From: Bacteriovoracaceae bacterium
GTDB taxonomy: Bacteria; Bdellovibrionota; UBA1018
DNA: 10,153 bases
Reading direction: 5' to 3'
NCBI GenBank assembly: GCA_023250755.1
Contig: JAHFAC010000045.1
Span: 1 to 10,153, forward strand
The position numbers and the translations under genes were made by a program. The notes beneath the pieces are model-generated. The model saw nothing but the letters and a program-made list of their open reading frames with translations. It was not told the origin of the DNA and searched no databases. Below, one piece after another: positions 5,768 to 10,153 of this stretch. Numbering within the stretch: the first letter of the stretch is position 1; every line of letters begins with the position of its first letter.

Positions 5768-8700
5768 ATGATGTTTTATCGAAAATTCTCAATTCAATCA
5801 CTAATTAGTTTAGCAGGGATTGGATTGCTGGCTAGTTCAGCGTATGCCGCTCCCACGATTTCTTCATTGAGCCCGGCAGCCGGCGGAATTGAAGGCGGAA
5901 CAAAAATTTCGATCATTGGAACAGGGTTTGTCAATGGAGCAACTGTCACAATCGATGGAGCCTCTTGTACTTCTCCTGTAGTGGCTTCTTCCACTCTGAT
6001 GAGTTGTCTTACCCAAGCGCATTCGATAGCTACTGTGAACGTCGTTGTAACCAATCCGAACAATGAATCAGCAACCAGGACTAATGGTTTTCAATTCAAA
6101 AATGCCCCACAGGCTGTTCAGAGCGGTCAACTCAAGCTTTGGCTAAAGGCAGACGCTCTGTCTCAATCTAATGATGCGAGAATTAGCTCTTGGACTGACT
6201 CAAGTGGGTCCGGGAATACGGTAACTCAATCAACGTTTCTCTCGCGGCCAATTTATCGGACCGGTGTTGTAAATGGTTTGCCGGTGGTTCGTTTTTCGGG
6301 TGCTGAGCGTTTGGTAAAAAGTGGGTATACGAATAGCCCGACAAAATATACCCTCTTTTTGGTTTCTCGGAGATCCTCAGGCGCTCAGCCTGCTGGCTGG
6401 GGTGCGCCATTGAGTTTAAGTTCAACGGGTCGAAATACATTTTTTGTTTATGATAGTGGGAATATCTCCATGGGTGATCCCTATGTTGAATATACGTCTT
6501 ACGAGGCGATGTGGAATAGCACTACAGATTTTATTCTCTGGACGATTTCTGTTGCTGTGACGGGTTCTCAAAAAACAGTAAAATTGTATGCGAATGGGAC
6601 TTATCTCGGCACAGGAACAAGTACTGCAACAGTGGGCAGCGCGTGGGATAACATTACCGTAGGTGATGTTGGATCAAATGCCGGCTATTATTTTAATGGT
6701 GATGTGGCTGAGGCCATAGGATTTGTGAATCTACTTAACGATAATGAGCGTGAGTCGATTGAAAATTATTTAAATGCAAAATATGCTCTCTACAGCCCGA
6801 AAATTCTGTCGCTTTCTCGTTGGACCGGAAGTGCTAACGGCGGTACATCTCTTACAATCAATGGTTCAGGTTTTAGGCCGGGTGTGAGCGCTAAATTAGG
6901 CGCAAACTCTTGTACTGCGCTGACTTATGAGAGCGCAGCTAAATTGACCTGTGTGACTCCGTCGCACAATCCAGGTTCTGTCGATGTAGTGGTTACTAAT
7001 CCTGACTCTTCAGTGGCGACAGCAGCAAATGCGTTTAACTACGGGGCTTTAGTTGCTGATCCCAGTACAGTTTATAGTCTTGGATTTTGGATCCGCCCTG
7101 AAGCGCGGTCGGACTTAAGCAATGGGGATTCCGTTCAGCAAGCGCTTGATTCGACCAGTAATACTTTTCTCCTGACTCAACACACGAATGCCCAAAGGCC
7201 TACTTATAGTACTGCGAGCGGTATTCCGGTTTATCAGTTTGCTGGATCTAATCGGTTGCAGAATCTTTCAACTAATTTAAATACGGTGAGTGCCTATACC
7301 ATTTTTCTTTTGTCCAGAAAATCAGCGTCAGCTCAGCCTGCAGGGTGGGGTGCTCCTTTTGGAATGAGTTCAAACGGCAGAAATACGTTTTTTGTTTATG
7401 ATAGTGGGAATATCTCATTTGGCGATCCCTATGTTGAGTACACCAGTATGGACACGATGTGGACAGAGACCTCGAGCTTTAATCTTTGGAGTTTTGTTGT
7501 CTACATTACAGGTTCGGGCCAGATCGCAAAAATTTACAAAAACGGAACTTATCTCGGATCAGGAAGTAGCACAGTTACCGTGGGTGGGCTCTGGAACGGG
7601 ATTACGCTAGGTGATGTTGGATCAAATGGCGGCTATTACTTTAATGGAGATGTGGCTGAGGTTCTTGCTTATACGACAGGATTGAGTGATGTAAATCGTG
7701 AAGCGGTAGAAAATTATTTCAATGTCAAATATGCAATTTATCCTCCTAAAATATTATCTTTGTCGCGTTGGACAGGCTCGGCCTCGGGTGCTGATAGTCT
7801 TACCGTTGGAGGGGCTGGGTTTCAAGCCGGGTCAGTCGTTAAATTGGGAGGAACAAGCTGCACTAGTACAACGTTTGTGAATAACGGAAAGTTGATTTGC
7901 GTGACACCTGCTCATGCCTCAGGAATGGTGAATGTAACAGTCACGAATCCTGATAATCAGGTTGCCACTGCAAGTAATTCGTATAACTTTGGTGCTGCTG
8001 CGACTGATCCATCTGATATTTCTGGGCTAAATCTTTGGATGAAAGCTGATTCAAGGTCTGATCTTTCGGATATGGGTCTGATTCAACAGGAGATGGACTC
8101 AAGTGCTTCGAACTTCCTTTGGACTCAGCACGTAGACGCAGCTCGACCCTCCTATAGGACTGATGTTGTAAATGGAAAACCAGTTTTTAGATTTGATGGC
8201 GGCCAAAGACTTCAAAATCTTTTTACGCGATTGAACCCAAGTTCGTACACTCTTTTTATATTAAGCAGAAAATCGTCAAATCCACAACCTGCCGGTTGGG
8301 GGGCGCCGATTGGATTAAGCACCACTGGGAGAAACACTCTCTTTGTTTATGATAGTGGGAATGTTTGCTACGGCGATCCGTACGTAGAGTATACGACCTT
8401 TGATACCATGTGGGACAACGCGACTGACTTCATTCTTTGGACGGTGGTTGTTCCTGCAGCTGGGAGTGGGAAAAGGATCCGCCTCTACCGTGATGGATCC
8501 TACCTGGGAATGGGAGGAACAGTGACTGTGGGCAATGCTTGGTACAATATTGTGCTAGGTGATCTCGGCTCTCAGGCTGGATATTATTACAACGGAGACA
8601 TAGCAGAGGTTATTGCGTATGGCAGTGCCCTGAGTGATGTTGATCGTGGAGCTGTCGAAACCTATTTTAATCAAAAATACAATCTTAATGGCGGTAACTT

Positions 8701-9664
8701 TAGTTATAGCCCAAAAATTCTTGCTCTTTCACGATGGAGTGGTTCGGCCTCAGGTGGAGCAAGTTTGGATGTAGTGGGATCCGGCTTTACCAGTGGAAGT
8801 GTGATTTCTGTTGGCGGTGTAAATTGTTCCAGCACTACTTTTGTGAGTAATACAAAACTAACCTGTACCACTCCTGCTCATGCTACAGGATTAGCAAATG
8901 TCAAAGTAACGGCCCCCGATAATAAAACGGCTACGGTGTCTAATGCTTTTGCATTCCGAAATTCCATTTTAGCAGATCCGCCTGATGTATCAGGATTGCA
9001 AATTTGGTTAAGATCAGATTCAAGGTCAGATCTTTCAGATGGAGATACCGCCCAGCAAGCGATTGATTCGAGTGCCAATAATTGGCTTTGGACTCAAGAC
9101 ACGGCAGGATTGAGGCCAGTATATAAAACAGGCATTGCCAATAGCGCTCCTGTGTATCGATTTGATGGAGCAAGGAGACTTGAGAATCTTTACACCACAA
9201 TCAATCCGTCCGCGTATACGATCTTCATAGTTGCCAGAAAATCGGTTTCAGCTCAACCTGCCGGATGGGGAGCGCCCTTTGGATTAAGTGCCAGCGGAAG
9301 AAATACGCTGTTTGTTTATGATAATGGTGATCTGAGCTATGGCGATCCGTACGTGGAGTATACGACCTTCCCTGGAGCTTGGAGTGATACTTCAAATTTC
9401 ACCCTGTGGACCATCGTCGTTTCTTCGAGTGGTTCCGGCAGGTTGGTTGAGATTTTTAAAAATGGCGTTTCGCAAGGAACAGGGAGCACTACAGCAACCG
9501 TAGGGACAGCATGGAGCAAGGTGGTCTTGGGTGATGTGGGCAGTGCAGCAGGCTACTATTACAACGGAGACATTGCTGAAATGGTGATTTACAATTCTAA
9601 CCTGTCCAGCACGCTTCGGGGGTTAATCCATACTTACTTGAATACGAAGTTTGGATTGTATTGA
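5768..9664 (+). CDS. Exported four-unit IPT/TIG plus LamG-like repeat protein (putative surface adhesin or glycan-binding protein)
   Basis: A 1298-residue exported protein. The ATG at 5768 (or 5771) follows GGAGG and gives a clean signal peptide (1-27, basic start, hydrophobic ISLAGIGLLASS, cleavage after AYA); the upstream TTG at 5705 would bury it. The mature chain is four tandem units: 28-342, 343-658, 659-980 and 981-1298. Each starts with an IPT/TIG immunoglobulin-like domain of about 85 residues (GG..L.I.G.GF, then VTNPD..VATA) carrying a C-X12-C pair. Each continues with a LamG-like concanavalin-fold domain of about 230 residues (starts 113, 427, 743, 1066). All four LamG-like parts contain QPAGWGAP, GRNT.FVYD and GDPYVEYT, and end in GYY(F/Y)NGD(V/I)AE. 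There is no lipobox, LPXTG, PEP-CTERM, autotransporter barrel or transmembrane anchor. A role in attachment or polysaccharide binding follows from the domain families; the ligand is unknown. The next gene starts 45 bases downstream. Confidence 0.9.
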   Translation: MMFYRKFSIQSLISLAGIGLLASSAYAAPTISSLSPAAGGIEGGTKISIIGTGFVNGATVTIDGASCTSPVVASSTLMSCLTQAHSIATVNVVVTNPNNESATRTNGFQFKNAPQAVQSGQLKLWLKADALSQSNDARISSWTDSSGSGNTVTQSTFLSRPIYRTGVVNGLPVVRFSGAERLVKSGYTNSPTKYTLFLVSRRSSGAQPAGWGAPLSLSSTGRNTFFVYDSGNISMGDPYVEYTSYEAMWNSTTDFILWTISVAVTGSQKTVKLYANGTYLGTGTSTATVGSAWDNITVGDVGSNAGYYFNGDVAEAIGFVNLLNDNERESIENYLNAKYALYSPKILSLSRWTGSANGGTSLTINGSGFRPGVSAKLGANSCTALTYESAAKLTCVTPSHNPGSVDVVVTNPDSSVATAANAFNYGALVADPSTVYSLGFWIRPEARSDLSNGDSVQQALDSTSNTFLLTQHTNAQRPTYSTASGIPVYQFAGSNRLQNLSTNLNTVSAYTIFLLSRKSASAQPAGWGAPFGMSSNGRNTFFVYDSGNISFGDPYVEYTSMDTMWTETSSFNLWSFVVYITGSGQIAKIYKNGTYLGSGSSTVTVGGLWNGITLGDVGSNGGYYFNGDVAEVLAYTTGLSDVNREAVENYFNVKYAIYPPKILSLSRWTGSASGADSLTVGGAGFQAGSVVKLGGTSCTSTTFVNNGKLICVTPAHASGMVNVTVTNPDNQVATASNSYNFGAAATDPSDISGLNLWMKADSRSDLSDMGLIQQEMDSSASNFLWTQHVDAARPSYRTDVVNGKPVFRFDGGQRLQNLFTRLNPSSYTLFILSRKSSNPQPAGWGAPIGLSTTGRNTLFVYDSGNVCYGDPYVEYTTFDTMWDNATDFILWTVVVPAAGSGKRIRLYRDGSYLGMGGTVTVGNAWYNIVLGDLGSQAGYYYNGDIAEVIAYGSALSDVDRGAVETYFNQKYNLNGGNFSYSPKILALSRWSGSASGGASLDVVGSGFTSGSVISVGGVNCSSTTFVSNTKLTCTTPAHATGLANVKVTAPDNKTATVSNAFAFRNSILADPPDVSGLQIWLRSDSRSDLSDGDTAQQAIDSSANNWLWTQDTAGLRPVYKTGIANSAPVYRFDGARRLENLYTTINPSAYTIFIVARKSVSAQPAGWGAPFGLSASGRNTLFVYDNGDLSYGDPYVEYTTFPGAWSDTSNFTLWTIVVSSSGSGRLVEIFKNGVSQGTGSTTATVGTAWSKVVLGDVGSAAGYYYNGDIAEMVIYNSNLSSTLRGLIHTYLNTKFGLY
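5849..6793 (+). repeat. IPT/LamG unit 1 (315 residues)
   Basis: IPT part 5849-6103, LamG-like part from 6104. This is the most divergent IPT copy: it has LSPAAGGIEGG where units 2-4 have LSRWTGSA or LSRWSGSA. It also lacks the ARSDLS/SRSDLS segment of the other LamG-like parts and reads ALSQSNDARISSW instead. It shares a 29-base identical block with unit 2 (6440-6468 equals 7388-7416). Confidence 0.85.
6794..7741 (+). repeat. IPT/LamG unit 2 (316 residues)
   Basis: IPT part 6794-7045 (SPKILSLSRWTGSANGG start), LamG-like part from 7046. It shares exact nucleotide stretches with unit 1 around the FVYDSG and GDVGSN coding blocks. Its protein-level IPT variant groups instead with units 3 and 4. 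Confidence 0.85.
7742..8707 (+). repeat. IPT/LamG unit 3 (322 residues)
   Basis: IPT part 7742-7993, LamG-like part from 7994. It has an extra NGGNFSY segment before unit 4, and an extra Cys within the conserved core (GNVCYGDPY) where other units have Ser. It shares nucleotide stretches with unit 4, for example GCGATCCGTACGT near the GDPYVEYT codons. Confidence 0.85.
8708..9661 (+). repeat. IPT/LamG unit 4 (318 residues, C-terminal)
   Basis: IPT part 8708-8962, LamG-like part from 8963. It ends directly at the protein terminus (NTKFGLY), so the last LamG-like domain is the natural C-terminus with no sorting or anchoring tail. Its core has DNG where the others have DSG. Confidence 0.85.
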
Positions 9665-9709
9665 GAGTTAGAAGTAGCTAGCAGTTTTGGATTGAGTTAA
9701 AAGGGATCC

Positions 9710-10126
9710 ATGGCTGATGCCCTTTTCAAGAAGATTATTGCTGGAGAAATCCCCTGTCACAAAATTTACGAAGATGAGCACGTGCTTGCATTCTTGGATA
9801 TTCAACCCTTGAGTCGGGGGCATACCCTTGTGATTCCCAAGGAGTCGGCCGAAACGTTGGACCAACTGTCTGAGGAATCGGCTGCAGCAGTTGGCCGTGC
9901 ACTTCCTAGGATTTGTCGAGCTGTGATGAAAGCAACAGGCACTCACGCTTATAATATTTTGCAAAACAATGGCAAGGGAGCTCACCAGGCTGTTTTTCAT
10001 GTTCATTTTCATATTATTCCGAAGCCCCACGCTTCTGAGGGGTTGGGTATCAGTTGGCCCGCGCAATCACTTGAGTCGAAGGAGGGGGCTGCACTTGCCA
10101 CTCAGATTCGAGAGCAGCTGGTTTAG
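9710..10126 (+). CDS. HIT-family (histidine triad) nucleotide hydrolase/transferase
   Basis: A small cytoplasmic enzyme of the HINT-like branch, which hydrolyses or transfers nucleotide monophosphates such as AMP from phosphoramidates. Length is 138 residues, usual for the family. Visible signatures are FKKIIAGEIPCHKIYEDE (6-23), FLDIQPLSRGHTLVIPK (28-44), NILQNNGKGAH (82-92) and the triad HVHFHII (97-103), with His99 the expected nucleophile. The ATG at 9710 follows AAGGGA at short spacing. Bacterial relatives often begin CIFCKI and have KEHAET or KTHIEN, supplying Cys, Cys and His zinc ligands. Here these positions are ALFK and KESAET, so the structural zinc site appears absent while the active site is intact. 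It lies 45 bases after the repeat gene with no terminator seen; co-transcription is possible but no functional link is evident. Confidence 0.93.
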   Translation: MADALFKKIIAGEIPCHKIYEDEHVLAFLDIQPLSRGHTLVIPKESAETLDQLSEESAAAVGRALPRICRAVMKATGTHAYNILQNNGKGAHQAVFHVHFHIIPKPHASEGLGISWPAQSLESKEGAALATQIREQLV

Positions 10127-10153
10127 TGATTGTTGCATTGTGTCAATAGTGGT

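Noticed and set aside
5849..9661. CRISPR or mobile-element reading of the repeats of about 950 bases
   Set aside because: The repeats are in-frame protein modules of a single gene. They have no terminal inverted repeats, transposase or short-spacer structure.

Overview
The window looks like chromosome from a Gram-negative bacterium. The evidence is the housekeeping gene set (mutY, crcB, a HIT protein), Sec-type signal peptides on two very large exported proteins, and moderate, not high, G+C by eye. A Bdellovibrionota or other delta-type lineage would fit the combination of unassignable large exported proteins with IPT and LamG-like repeats, but this is a guess and the sequence alone does not fix the taxon.

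Layout: (1) 2-868, the 3' part of mutY, whose start lies before the window. (2) 869-1110, an A+T-rich spacer with nested inverted repeats and a G7 tract just before the next gene. (3) 1111-4380, a 1089-residue exported protein of unrecognised family: signal peptide, helical Cys-containing N-terminal half, Gly/Ser/Thr/Val-rich linker, two long charged coiled-coil blocks and a basic C-terminal tail. (4) 4445-4834, crcB (fluoride channel), with no visible Shine-Dalgarno and no fluoride riboswitch. (5) 4853-5461 on the minus strand, an isoprenylcysteine-methyltransferase-like membrane protein convergent with crcB. (6) 5462-5767, a 306-base divergent spacer holding a candidate promoter and a leader of about 170 nt with several dyads. 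(7) 5768-9664, a 1298-residue exported protein built almost entirely of four tandem units of about 316 residues, each one IPT/TIG domain plus one LamG-like domain. (8) 9710-10126, a HIT-family protein.

No operon or pathway links all the genes. The housekeeping genes repair oxidised-base mispairs (MutY), export fluoride (CrcB) and hydrolyse or transfer nucleotides (HIT). The two large exported proteins are the accessory content. The four-unit IPT/LamG protein is the most distinctive item: its units share a nearly invariant 37-residue core and a C-X12-C pair in every IPT domain, and it sits behind a structured leader. I see no mobile element, CRISPR array, tRNA or rRNA.
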